Shown: piece by piece, positions 17,001 to 24,992 of the stretch | How positions within the stretch are numbered: the first letter of the stretch is position 1 | Layout: every line of letters begins with the position of its first letter | Virus record (IMG/VR): IMGVR_UViG_3300046642_000275 | Span: 1 to 35,444 of that record | Strand: one strand, 5' to 3' | Source of the DNA: a virus | Length of the DNA: 35,444 nt | Made by a program: the position numbers and the translations under genes | The notes under the pieces: model-generated | Database searches by the model: none | Told to the model about the DNA's origin: nothing | The model's input: only the letters and a program-made list of their open reading frames with translations

Positions 17001-20000
17001 TGCTGGGCCTGCGTGGTCAACTGAGCGAACGTATCGGTGATCTGCGACATCGCTTGTTCAAACGGCCCCGCCTGCTGGGCTCCACTCTCGATGCTTTGGA
17101 AGGCAGAGTCGGCAGCGGTTACGATGGTGTCGTAAATCTTCGAGAAATTTACCGCCGTCGTTAGCTGGGTCGTATCTTGGATTTGGTTGATGTCGAGCGA
17201 CCCGACAGCCTTCTGCAACGTCGGGCTCAAGGCGGATAGGTCGCGATGCTCAAAAAGGAACTTAGCGACTTCTTGAACGACCGCACCCGCGTCCGAGCCG
17301 GTGAAACTTTTCACCCCTTCGCCCGACGCGATGTTCACCTTGATGCCATCCCGCGACCCGGCCTGCGCGATCAACGTCGCCTGGGGCAGGACCGACGCAC
17401 CAAGAATCTGGGTGATGTTAGCCAACGTCGTCGAAATCGGCTGAAGGATGCCCTGCGCCGCCTGATCGTTGGCGGCCACACCGCCGCTGGTGAACGCGCC
17501 CAATTGGCCGGTCGCCAGGTTGAGTGAACCAGAACCCGCATTGTTGGCAGGCTTGGGGCCAAAAAAGCCACCGAGCAAGCCGCCGCCCGCGCCGCCGATA
17601 ATGCCGCCGAGCAAGGTGCCGATACCGGGAACGATCGATCCGATGATTGCGCCCGCCAGCGCGCCGCCGGTCGAGCCGATCATGCCGCCGGTCGACTTTC
17701 CGCCGCCGATCATCGGGCCGATGAACATATTGGCGAGCGACCCCACGGTCGCCCCGGCGCCGACGCCGCCGAGGAAGCCGCCGAGCGTGGTCCCGCCGAA
17801 GAGCCCGCCCGCGACACCACTGCCAGCAATATCCGACGTGGCTCCCGTCGCCGCGTTCGTAAAAATGCCCGCCCCGGCACCGCTGCCAGGAAGCAAGCCA
17901 GAAGGGGCAAAGCCGAGCGAGGTGCCGATCGTATTGTTGACGAAGCCGCTGATGCCGCCGCTGCCGAAGAGCCCGCCGCTGCCGCCGCCGCCAAAAAGGC
18001 CCGACCCGGTATTTGCCAGCGAGCCGACGCTCGAAACGGTGCTGAGCGTGCCGGTGAGATTGCCCTCTTTGTCTCTTTGCTCCAGGGTTATCGGAGCGCC
18101 AGTGGCACCGCTAGTACCTTGGCCCCCACCACCAAGGCTACCTCCGAAGATACCGCTCAACAAACTCGCGCCGCCGCCACCGCCAAAGAACGTCCCGAAA
18201 TTCGACGCCGCGCCGCCAAAGTCCAGCATCCCCAGTAGCGACCCGATGGCGGGCTTGATGACCGACATCGAAATAAGCTGCGACTCAAGCTGCACCAAGG
18301 CATCCTTGAAGATCGTGTGCCACGCAGTGATCTTCTTCCCGCTGAGTGCGTTGGAGACGTTCTGAGTAATCGCTTGATCGACGGTCTGACCGACACTGGT
18401 CAGCACATCGTTCAGTCGCTGCGCGGCGCGCTGTTGTTCGGCGAGAGCAATGTTGGACTTCCCCAAAGCATCGACGCTCGCGAGGTAATTTTTGGCCTCA
18501 TCACTCGACAGGTCGACGTTCTTGCTGATCAAAAACTGCTTTGCCTGCAACAGCGAAACCTGGCGTTGGATTTCCTCACTGGTCTGGAAGGCGTACTGCG
18601 CCTCGACCTTATTAACCTCGATCTGATCCTTGTTGGAGTTGATCTGCTTTTGGAGTTCCAGCGCGGTCTGGGCTGCGTCGTTCTTCTTGATCAGCGCCAG
18701 CGTGACCGCTTCAAGCCGTTTTGCTTCCTCGATATAGGCCGCATTGCCGGTCGCCTCGGCCTTGGCGACCACGTCATGCGTGGCCGCGGTCGCCTGGTTC
18801 TGAAGCTCCATCTCATGCTGGGCCGCCGCGCCACCCTTGGTGGCTTCGGCCAGCCTTGAAGTCTCGGTGTACTGCAACTGGAGCGCCGGGATCGCCTTGG
18901 CGCTGGCGGTCAGCGCCTCGGCGGCTTGCTGAGATAGAATCCTCTGAGTCTGTTGCGCGACATCGCCGCCGTGCTCGAGCACGTCAACACGAGCCTGTTC
19001 CGCCGCCGCCGCCTTGATCCCGGCTTGTTCGCTCTCCAGATAAGCGTTCGCGACACCTTCCTGCCCCTTGATGGTAAGGTCAACCTTCTGATTGGCAGTA
19101 TCGAGCGCGACATTTTGTTCTATCAGTGAATTTTTATACGCATTAAGTCCGGCAGTTTGTGCCAATTGGTCATTATGACTAGTATTAAGTTCTTGGTTAT
19201 ATGCAGCGTAAGCTGCGGTTCTTGCTGTGGCGATTGGGCCGCTCAGCGTTTGATTAACCGTAACATTTTGACCAAGCAACCTATTCTGCTCGGCCAAAAC
19301 AGCGTCAAGAGCAGCGACAGCTTTCGGGTCTTGACCTTGAAACGGCCCACCACTCACAGACGTAGCAAGACCAATTTGCGGTGCGCCCCTAAACCCGATG
19401 TGACCAATGTCGGCTGGCGAGCTTGGGCTGATCGGCCCGCCCATCGAGCCGAACAGCGCACCGTTTTCCATGAACGGCAGAAGCTGCGGATATTTCTGTG
19501 CAATAAATGCTGCCGCGTTTTTAAACGTCTGCCCGTAAAGACCGCCAGGTGTCGTGTCGGTCCCGGTATTCGGGTATTCCTGCCCGGTCGTCGTATTGAT
19601 GATCTTGTAATCGAACGCGCCGCCAGCAGCTGGATTGTGTGCCGTGCTTGCGCCAACTGAAGAATTTGACTTCTGGCGACCGATGCTGGTGATCACAATC
19701 CCGAAACCGGGCGGAAGCTGAGTGACCACATTCGACATCGTGTCGATGTAAGCCGGGGCATTTGGTGTCATAACCACACCCGGCCTGACCGAAAACTTGT
19801 TTCCAGAGAGGAGTGTCCCGTAGTCACCGCCGTAAGTCGGTGTCGTCGTTCCTAAGCCGGGTTGCGGGACACCTGTCGCGCTAGGCACCGTCCCTGTGGC
19901 TAACGGCGCACCCGCCCCTGACAGCCCGTGCGCTTCCATAAACTTGTCACTAAAAATCTGACCCTTGGTGATCAGATTGGTCAGATCAACCGCTAACTGC

Positions 20001-22006
20001 GTCAGGTTTTCTTGTGCCAGCTTAAACGCGCCGCCCTTAGCAAGAGCATCGAGAAGACCGTTCCACGCCGAACGGAACTTCTCAGCCGCTTTGGTCGATT
20101 CATCGGTATTGGCGGCGAAACCTTTCGACGTGTCTCTAATATCCCTAAAGACGCGATTCAGCGCGTCACCACCCCTGCCCTCCTGGGCCATAGTGAGCAC
20201 AAGCCCTGCTTCCGCCTTGTCGATCGCGTGGATATTGAAGGCAAAGTCGACCATCGTCTGAATGCCGCCATCCATAGCGGCCTGAAAATCCTTCATGCCC
20301 TGCGCCACGTCGACATTGCGAAGCCTGGAAGTGGCAATCGCGACATCGGTGATCTCTTTGGCGAAGGCAGGATCAATCTTTGTGTTACGAGCAAGGTCAG
20401 CGACAAACTTATTGGCATCCTCTGCCGCTACACCGACGTTCCGCAACGCCAACGCAGCATCTTCCATCCCCTTGATGGTCTTGCTCGAATCGTCGCCGAT
20501 CGTGCCGAGCGCGTTGTTGAACTGCTTGATGGTCGATGTATTGGCGGCGGCCCGTGCCAAGACAACCGCGAACCCGACAGCAAGAGCCGCCAGCGCCGTC
20601 ACCGCGAGGGTGGTCGGCGTGATCATCCCCGCGATAGCTTCCTTGACGCCCTTCAGAACCGGCCCGACGCCGCCGCCTTGGGCAAATGCCTGGATGACCT
20701 GGCCGCCCTGCTGAACGAGGATCGTGAACGGGCTTTGCCCGCTGAGCAGCCCGCTCGCGATGTCGTTAAGCTGGAACCCCATGTTGGTAACGGCAGCATT
20801 TAGCTGCCCGGTTGTTTGGGTCGCTTTGCCCTGTATGTTACTGGTGTGATCCAAGTTGCTGCTGACACTTTTTAGCGCAGAGTCATATCTCTGCGTTTCG
20901 ATCAACAGCGCCGCCTCATGCTCTTCTTGGGTTTTAAAGACGGTATTGCCCAAAGCAGCGGCTTTGGCGATCGCAGCTAGTTCCGCTTCGTGCTGCTTTT
21001 CGAGCGCAACCAGCGGCACATACTTCAAACGAAGCCCGTCGACCTCCTTCTCGTAAGCCTTAAGCTGATCGACGAATTCCGCATAGGAGGGAGGGACAGC
21101 ATCTTTCGCGGCTCTCGCTGCATTGCCAGCCGCGGTGGCGACCTTGTCGTAAGCGTCAGCGGCTTCCGCAAGCGCTGCCGCCGCCTGCGCTTCGCTAATT
21201 CTTCCAGCACCGACAAGCAGATTTACTTCTTGCTGAACCTGCTTGTACCGCAGCCCAGCCGCGTACACCTTGTCGTAGGTCTGCGCTAAGCCTTCGACCT
21301 TTGTCTCGTAAGCCGCGACCTCGGTTAGGAACTCGGCATAGGATGGCGGAACCGCGCCCTTTAAGGCTCTCGACGCATTGCCAGCCGCCGTCGCTACGTC
21401 GTCGTAAGCCTTCGTCGCGGCTGCAAGAGACACCGCGGCCTGGTCGGCGGTGAGTTCGCCGGCTCTCAGGAGTAAGTTAATCTCCTTCTGGGCCTGGCCG
21501 AACTTCAGTCCAGCGGCGTACACCGTGTCATATATCGGTTTGATCCGCGCAATCTCTGCGACATACGCAGCAATGTGCTCAGAAGATTGCTGAACAGTCT
21601 CACCATATGCTTTTGTCGCATCCGCAGCTTTATTCGCAGCAGCGATTTCTAGATTATATTTATCAATCACCAACTGCTTGACAGCCGAGGATTGCGCTTC
21701 GTCAAGCTGCAATTCCCTGGTGAAGCGCGCGACCCTGTCCAGGCCGTTCGCTAACTTAAGCGCCGCCCCCGACGCCTTGTCTTGCGCACCAACAAATTTG
21801 GCGAACTCGTTAGTTGTCGTCCGTATTGCCCTGGTGACTCTTTCATTGGTGGCGGCGTTCTCGTTGCTGGCACCCGTCGCTTTTTGCGTCGACGTCGTCA
21901 GTTTCTTTGTCGTCGCGTCAAGCAACGCAGCCGCAGCTTCAGCGTCAGTGAGCTGCTCACGCCCCTGAACCAGTAGTTTGACGACTAAGGTGTCAACTAA
22001 AGCCAC
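14039..22006 (-). CDS. tail length tape measure protein with embedded peptidase-like domain
   Basis: At 2655 aa this is the largest gene. Residues about 130-400 hold three 80-100-residue helical repeats (each with YAAGL and, in two, PPSYAEF). At about 408-440, NMGFQLNDIASGLLSGQSPF is typical of prophage tape measure proteins. Residues about 745-875 resemble a zinc D,D-peptidase of the M15 type: ITSIGR, then STAHNPAAGGAFDY and DIGHIGF, giving His, Asp, His. A long coiled-coil follows, then a Gly-rich hydrophobic zipper (about 1430-1490), then Ala/Thr/Asn hendecad repeats (about 2010-2480). The start is a GTG. The protein sets tail length and probably opens the cell envelope at entry. Confidence 0.93.
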   Translation of the reverse strand: MALVDTLVVKLLVQGREQLTDAEAAAALLDATTKKLTTSTQKATGASNENAATNERVTRAIRTTTNEFAKFVGAQDKASGAALKLANGLDRVARFTRELQLDEAQSSAVKQLVIDKYNLEIAAANKAADATKAYGETVQQSSEHIAAYVAEIARIKPIYDTVYAAGLKFGQAQKEINLLLRAGELTADQAAVSLAAATKAYDDVATAAGNASRALKGAVPPSYAEFLTEVAAYETKVEGLAQTYDKVYAAGLRYKQVQQEVNLLVGAGRISEAQAAAALAEAADAYDKVATAAGNAARAAKDAVPPSYAEFVDQLKAYEKEVDGLRLKYVPLVALEKQHEAELAAIAKAAALGNTVFKTQEEHEAALLIETQRYDSALKSVSSNLDHTSNIQGKATQTTGQLNAAVTNMGFQLNDIASGLLSGQSPFTILVQQGGQVIQAFAQGGGVGPVLKGVKEAIAGMITPTTLAVTALAALAVGFAVVLARAAANTSTIKQFNNALGTIGDDSSKTIKGMEDAALALRNVGVAAEDANKFVADLARNTKIDPAFAKEITDVAIATSRLRNVDVAQGMKDFQAAMDGGIQTMVDFAFNIHAIDKAEAGLVLTMAQEGRGGDALNRVFRDIRDTSKGFAANTDESTKAAEKFRSAWNGLLDALAKGGAFKLAQENLTQLAVDLTNLITKGQIFSDKFMEAHGLSGAGAPLATGTVPSATGVPQPGLGTTTPTYGGDYGTLLSGNKFSVRPGVVMTPNAPAYIDTMSNVVTQLPPGFGIVITSIGRQKSNSSVGASTAHNPAAGGAFDYKIINTTTGQEYPNTGTDTTPGGLYGQTFKNAAAFIAQKYPQLLPFMENGALFGSMGGPISPSSPADIGHIGFRGAPQIGLATSVSGGPFQGQDPKAVAALDAVLAEQNRLLGQNVTVNQTLSGPIATARTAAYAAYNQELNTSHNDQLAQTAGLNAYKNSLIEQNVALDTANQKVDLTIKGQEGVANAYLESEQAGIKAAAAEQARVDVLEHGGDVAQQTQRILSQQAAEALTASAKAIPALQLQYTETSRLAEATKGGAAAQHEMELQNQATAATHDVVAKAEATGNAAYIEEAKRLEAVTLALIKKNDAAQTALELQKQINSNKDQIEVNKVEAQYAFQTSEEIQRQVSLLQAKQFLISKNVDLSSDEAKNYLASVDALGKSNIALAEQQRAAQRLNDVLTSVGQTVDQAITQNVSNALSGKKITAWHTIFKDALVQLESQLISMSVIKPAIGSLLGMLDFGGAASNFGTFFGGGGGASLLSGIFGGSLGGGGQGTSGATGAPITLEQRDKEGNLTGTLSTVSSVGSLANTGSGLFGGGGSGGLFGSGGISGFVNNTIGTSLGFAPSGLLPGSGAGAGIFTNAATGATSDIAGSGVAGGLFGGTTLGGFLGGVGAGATVGSLANMFIGPMIGGGKSTGGMIGSTGGALAGAIIGSIVPGIGTLLGGIIGGAGGGLLGGFFGPKPANNAGSGSLNLATGQLGAFTSGGVAANDQAAQGILQPISTTLANITQILGASVLPQATLIAQAGSRDGIKVNIASGEGVKSFTGSDAGAVVQEVAKFLFEHRDLSALSPTLQKAVGSLDINQIQDTTQLTTAVNFSKIYDTIVTAADSAFQSIESGAQQAGPFEQAMSQITDTFAQLTTQAQQYGLSIDPINAALAEATKRINVDFAKAVDAAYNTATGNDFLNGVQSLVDNYASMAREASAIGASTTVFDKLGQTFDASLKTMFAQLNSTQLNAVIAAFGDLGNDLPALATSARDAALASEALIAAQNQQAQIYQNQQDSYTAANQGFLAQLRDLDKARIATQATNKSLGLGSDQDAQVQETEHRAALNILQALTNDQLEAARKVLADLNPAFAQWVDEAKAATIATQQQADAQARSNAILAAGLQIRQYLNAQETGPDYTSPQSRLEAARSQFQTQLGLAQGGDVNALQGITGIADQLKAALQGWFASSAPGAAEWEAAKAALAALPGVPNAQDTATNAIVDAINDNGTATVSTISDVTTATAQQIIGTTIATNQAIVDNARATSRDIVSATGDSSTRIVTTAIDTSNSIVANGIAGAASIVGATTTGLDLATGATLTSAAQITAASNNTATAVNIAADVTKSGTMALLDSNAANAATLIAGSKEDTLNLLAQQEANSGALLTANAVQSAALVDQNSRDAAAVVATTNTTAASIVAQNDNASKQIIDTATATGNASVATANANTTDMIWTANATSAEVAARNEASVHALDVSTQAGTTTLLAQGRDVQAAQAAQAESATTATVGAAYNTTDILGTRTEAASANIAATTQAGTNALVAKGDAQIAALQSIAGVTVGDVQVGTAIYNIGNEITQSAASWSSAIYGQIAAYGTWAVQSSEAWSNAIVQTIGYWGNAINYQTWFAGDSVTRTVAAWSQLIASTTWAGLDTTWRTVDAWGNAVAGTVAAWGNATCQNIAAWGNAEVGNANNNANNTINMLAAVANAISNSIFSSGSTQIAATYGSSSNEIGATFANGNSIIGAIGSMSVANIAAIYGSANSIVGQTGVIPAYVDQARNDNNWWLGTINGTLNGINSNEVAWNQNLYNKLQEILNNIVGWNQNLWNELHIIHEYMQLLTEVTINFDEFMAGSQGANTDIMNQIQDTLRRQAFG
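14560..15980 (-). repeat. hendecad (11-residue) repeats in the tape measure protein
   Basis: This part encodes tandem 11-residue units. The Trp part reads TVDAWGNAVAG, TVAAWGNATCQ, NIAAWGNAEVG and goes back through SSEAWSNAIVQ and SAASWSSAIYG. Further upstream, Ala/Thr-rich units such as TTIATNQAIVD, NARATSRDIVS, ATGDSSTRIVT continue with the same 11-residue period, broken at a few places. Eleven-residue periodicity is known in tape measure proteins and fits a right-handed coiled coil. Confidence 0.75.
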
Positions 22007-22025
22007 CGCTCACCGCGCTCCATTC

Positions 22026-22924
22026 TCAACGACGCCTTGGCAAAATCGGCCCGCGTAAAGCACCATTGCCGCCGCCCATCCGAGGCTGTGGTTTCGGTGT
22101 TCGATTTTCGGTTTCCGTTTTCTCGGCCTGGACACTGGCGCGCAGCATCCCGAGCTGTACCAACGTCCGCGATTCCCACGGCTCCAGCTCGCCGACCTGG
22201 CTCAGTGCCTGCCAGGATCGCAGCGCTTCCCAGGTGATGACCGGCGGGGCAAAGCCATTCGGGGCCAAGCCATACGAGATCTCTTGAAACCAGCCCCAGA
22301 GGTAATCGAGCAGATCGGGGAACTCGGGACCGCTATCGATTTCCGGCACTTTGACCGGCTGATCGCGGCGGCTGGCGGGTCGCAGCGCAGCAGGGATCTT
22401 GGCCCACTGCGCCGCACCAGAAACCAGATGGTCGCGCTCGGTCGACCCGTCTACGGTTTTGCGGCCCGCCCTGAACTCGGACTCGGCCCATTCGACGAGG
22501 TCGATGACGAGGCCCGCGTAAAATTTCCCCTATCAGCCGCAAACTCGTCGACTTGCTCCCTGATCCAAGTGACTTTGTCGTAGACCACCCGGGCGTTTTG
22601 CGCCGAGAACGGCAAGCCCAGCATCGAGCCGTCGAGCGCGACCAGCGACCAGCCGGCGGTCAATGCCACCAGAAGATCGGTCGCTTCCGCTTCCAACTCT
22701 TCCGGGGTCAACTTCCCCCTGCCTCGCATGTTCAACCGGCGGCGTTGGGTTTCCCGGTTATGCCGGCGGGCGATATCGGAGTCCGAGGAGTAAAGATCAA
22801 CGTAGGCTTCCTCACCATTCGGCCCGCGGAGGGGCTGGCGGGTCTGGTAGTGAAGCAACGGCATTCGCTGCGGCTTTTCCACGTCGAGAGATAGCGCACT
22901 TAGCGCAGCGTCGATATCAGTCAT
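22026..22924 (-). CDS. tail assembly chaperone G-T, -1 frameshift product
   Basis: This is the long product of the chaperone pair, about 299 aa. The first 135 codons are shared with G. At AAATTTT (22526-22520 on the minus strand) ribosomes slip back one base, after Asn134-Phe135, and continue in the frame YAGLVIDLVEWAESEF to the stop at 22026. The extension ends with a T domain with the conserved-looking stretch LLDYLWGWFQEISYGLAP and ITWEALRSWQALSQ. In siphoviruses G and G-T bind the tape measure and the tube protein during tail assembly; the tape measure gene follows directly. The T frame has a stop just before the slippery site and no good start, so only frameshifting joins them. Confidence 0.85.
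22451..22924 (-). CDS. tail assembly chaperone G
   Basis: A 157-aa product made when no frameshift happens. Residues 1-135 carry the fold (TPEELEAEATDLLVALTAGWSLVALDG, then ARVVYDKVTWIREQVDEFAA). The last 22 residues after the slip site are low-complexity Ser/Pro/Arg, as expected for a zero-frame end. The start ATG at 22924 has AAGGA nine bases upstream. A conserved hairpin element lies 25 bases upstream of the start. The protein is expected to be far more abundant than the G-T form and to coat the tape measure in the cytoplasm. Confidence 0.85.
   Translation of the reverse strand: MTDIDAALSALSLDVEKPQRMPLLHYQTRQPLRGPNGEEAYVDLYSSDSDIARRHNRETQRRRLNMRGRGKLTPEELEAEATDLLVALTAGWSLVALDGSMLGLPFSAQNARVVYDKVTWIREQVDEFAADRGNFTRASSSTSSNGPSPSSGRAAKP
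22520..22526 (-). other. -1 programmed frameshift site AAATTTT
   Basis: The zero frame reads GGA AAT TTT, so the heptamer A-AAT-TTT fits X-XXY-YYZ. After slipping, the next codons are TAC GCG GGC, which open the T frame. The site lies just downstream of the stop of the T frame and at the point where the zero frame degenerates into low-complexity sequence. Confidence 0.88.
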
Positions 22925-22948
22925 AGGTGGCGGTCCTTCTGAGGGAAA

Positions 22949-22968
22949 GGCGCGCTTCGCAGCGGGCC
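22949..22968 (-). promoter_or_regulatory. conserved 5'UTR hairpin, copy upstream of chaperone G
   Basis: The minus strand reads GGCCCGCTGCGAAGCGCGCC: two eight-base arms with one C-C mismatch closed by a GCGA (GNRA) loop. The start codon of G is 25 bases downstream. A TTTCCCTCAGAAGGA box follows the hairpin and holds the Shine-Dalgarno sequence. Two related copies lie upstream of the tail tube (24370-24389) and capsid (31917-31936) genes. Confidence 0.8.
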
Positions 22969-22979
22969 GTTTTGGCGGG

Positions 22980-23016
22980 AAAAAGGGGACGCACCACCCG
23001 CCAGCGGCACGTCCCC
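22980..23016 (-). terminator. intrinsic terminator after the tail tube gene
   Basis: On the minus strand GGGGACG (23016-23010) pairs with CGTCCCC (22991-22985), followed by TTTTT. It lies inside the 158-base gap between tail tube and chaperone G. It would reduce read-through, so the tail tube transcript should exceed that of the genes beyond. The same gap (23018-23064) holds three further small hairpins: GGTAGCGCTACC, TCCGC-TTAC-GCGGA and CCTG-N6-CAGG. Confidence 0.75.
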
Positions 23017-23082
23017 CGGTAGCGCTACCATCCGCTTACGCGGACAGCCTCCTGTGGCGGCAGGAATGGTGACGAAAGACGG

Positions 23083-24345
23083 TTAGACCGCCTCGGTGTC
23101 GGTCATCATAATTGTGGTTTGCGGGACACCGACGGCGTTGCCCACATACTTCAACGCCGTGAAGGGCATCGTGAGCGTCTGCGCGCCCAAGCCGGTTACC
23201 GCGACGTCGGCGTCGGAGAACTTCACCCGCGGCAGGTAAATCGAAGTCGCCGCCGAACCTGGGTCGTTGGTCGTGGTCAGATACGCCAGGATATCCACCT
23301 CGTCTTCGTCGAGGAAATTCCTGACGAGGTCGAGGTCTTCCAGCATCGCAGTGACCTGTCCCGTGACCGCCGCGCTACCCAAAAACACTTCCGGCACGAA
23401 GTCCTGGCCCACGACCGCATCGGAACTGGGCGACAGCTCCATAGAGATATCAAGCCCGGTGACGACGCCGACCACGCTGCCGTTAACCCTCAACATGCCA
23501 TTGACCGCGGCGAAAATGCCGGTGGTCGTCTCGGGGTCGGGCGAAGTGAAGAACGGTGCCGGAACGCTTGTCCCGGCATCGAAGACCTCCATGTCGCGAC
23601 CCATCATCGTAAATTCGATGGTCGCCAAGCCCGACGCAGGCAAGCCAAGCTTGAACCCGCCGACCCGCACCTCGGTGAACAGACGGCTGACCCCGATATC
23701 TTCATGGAATGTCTCGATCGCGAACTTACGAGAGACGAACCCGCTGGATGGGATGATCAGGTTCGACCCGATTGTGTGGAGCGAGAAGGTCAGGCCGGCG
23801 GCCATCGTGGCTGGCGCAGGAAAGACCTTTACCGTGCTGTTGGTGACGCCACTAAAACCGACAGCGATGAAGTTGACGCCATTATTCGCCGCGCCGCCGC
23901 CGCTCAGCCCACCGAGCCGGAAGATGCTGCCAACGTGAAGCCCGAGCGCGACCGGATCGCCCCCGCCAAAATCCAGCGTCGACGCCGACGCATCAGCCGT
24001 GACGCTGGTCAGTTGCGCCTCGGTCAGCGATACCCCGGGCGTGGCGGTCCCGCGCGTCGCCGCCTCAAAGAAGTCGAAGTACGTCGCGGGGCTGAACTCT
24101 CCGGTGATCCCCCCGGTAACGCGACGGGTGCCATGCCGGAAATCCACGATCTGCCGATCGGAACGGATTTCGGTCGCCTGGTAGGTGTCCTTCGCGAGTT
24201 TTAGGGTCGAGGTCACGCGGCGAAGAACTTGCGCGCCGACTTGACCAGGGTCGGTCGCCGACACCGGCTGGGTGTTGGACTCGATCGCACCGTTTGCGTA
24301 GGGGAGGTACGCTACCCGTGCGCTTACGCCTTCAGCTAGAGACAT
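23083..24345 (-). CDS. major tail tube protein (two-domain size)
   Basis: A 420-aa protein located between tail terminator and tail chaperone genes, the standard place of the tube protein. The N-terminal half contains RRVTGGITGEFSPATYFDFF and the C-terminal half MLRVNGSVVGVVTGLDISMEL and SAAVTGQVTAMLEDLDL, two stretches of beta-rich tube-type sequence. Common tube proteins are 140-260 aa, so this one may hold two tandem tube domains or an added decoration domain. ATG 24345 is chosen since GGAG lies eight bases upstream; the frame extends to 24405 through the leader. A conserved hairpin precedes it and a terminator follows. Confidence 0.85.
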   Translation of the reverse strand: MSLAEGVSARVAYLPYANGAIESNTQPVSATDPGQVGAQVLRRVTSTLKLAKDTYQATEIRSDRQIVDFRHGTRRVTGGITGEFSPATYFDFFEAATRGTATPGVSLTEAQLTSVTADASASTLDFGGGDPVALGLHVGSIFRLGGLSGGGAANNGVNFIAVGFSGVTNSTVKVFPAPATMAAGLTFSLHTIGSNLIIPSSGFVSRKFAIETFHEDIGVSRLFTEVRVGGFKLGLPASGLATIEFTMMGRDMEVFDAGTSVPAPFFTSPDPETTTGIFAAVNGMLRVNGSVVGVVTGLDISMELSPSSDAVVGQDFVPEVFLGSAAVTGQVTAMLEDLDLVRNFLDEDEVDILAYLTTTNDPGSAATSIYLPRVKFSDADVAVTGLGAQTLTMPFTALKYVGNAVGVPQTTIMMTDTEAV

Positions 24346-24530
24346 AGTGGGCACTCCATCAAAGGGAGGGGCGCGTCTCACGACGGGCCGATTCGCCTTG
24401 CCCAAGGGCGTTTGAGTTAACCTCGCGCGGGCTTCACGCGAGGGTTAGGATGGGTGCGGCTGTGCGGGAGTGGCTCCCCAATTAAGCGCACAGACCGAGC
24501 GGGTTAGGAGCGCCGCGGCTCGGGCTGCGA
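24346..24530. other. structured 185-base gap before the tail tube gene
   Basis: This is the longest gap in the late operon after the leader. On the minus strand it holds, in order, GGCTGATCGCAGCC, a small GGGAG/CTCCC hairpin, a TAACCTCGCG hairpin (24418-24447, one bulge), the CGCCCTTGGGCAAGGCG hairpin (24394-24410), and the conserved element at 24370-24389. No open frame or convincing promoter is visible. Confidence 0.6.
24370..24389 (-). promoter_or_regulatory. conserved 5'UTR hairpin, copy upstream of the tail tube gene
   Basis: The minus strand reads GGCCCGTCGTGAGACGCGCC. Compared with the other copies the top two base pairs changed from CT/AG to TC/GA, which keeps pairing, while the C-C mismatch and a GTGA (GNRA) loop remain. 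The tail tube start is 25 bases downstream. The following box CCTCCCTTTGATGGA carries the Shine-Dalgarno GGAG. It contains an ATG that opens a 7-codon frame (24359-24336) overlapping the real start. Confidence 0.8.
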
Positions 24531-24992
24531 TCAGCCGATCAAGTCGAAAAACAGATCTACTTCGGCGGTCGCCCAGAAATAGTTGGTCACTTCCGATGGC
24601 AGGCCGATCGGCTTCAACATCGAACCGTCCCCCCCGGGATAGACCGTAGCCGTCGAGCAGGACACGTCAGCGTCGCGGTAGGAACGAAACAGCGATGCTG
24701 CCGTCTCGGCATAATCCGTCGCTGGAGCCAGCCCCCAGCCCCTCGGCACGAACACCCAGATGTCGAGACGTGCCGGGTTGCGGTATCGATTGCGATATCG
24801 ACCGCCGCCGAACGAGGCCAGCTCGCCAGGCTCGGCCAAAAACTCGGTGTAGAGAAACGGTGCCGGCGTATCAGGTAGCGTGACGTTGCCCGCGCTGTCC
24901 TCGTCCTCGTTCTGCCAGCGCAATGGCGGCAGCGAATTCGCGGCTTCCAATCGCGCTCGCAAGATCGCGTAGGCTTGGCTGACCGTGGTCAT
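24531..24992 (-). CDS. tail terminator/completion protein
   Basis: A 153-aa protein with the features of a gpU/DUF4128-like tail terminator: an N-terminal helix (VSQAYAILRARLEAAN) and then strands such as ARLDIWVFVPRGWGLA, a helix ATDYAETAASLFRSYRD, and C-terminal strands NYFWATAEVDLFFDL. Terminators cap the tube and join it to the head connector. The gene stands between the gp10-like protein and the tube gene, with a four-base overlap upstream (ATGA). The family match is from pattern, so assignment is good but not certain. Confidence 0.78.
   Translation of the reverse strand: MTTVSQAYAILRARLEAANSLPPLRWQNEDEDSAGNVTLPDTPAPFLYTEFLAEPGELASFGGGRYRNRYRNPARLDIWVFVPRGWGLAPATDYAETAASLFRSYRDADVSCSTATVYPGGDGSMLKPIGLPSEVTNYFWATAEVDLFFDLIG

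Noticed and set aside
17460-18365. Plus-strand Pro-rich frame opposite the tape measure gene
   Set aside because: It is the complement of Gly-rich codons of the tape measure protein, so proline richness is a by-product.
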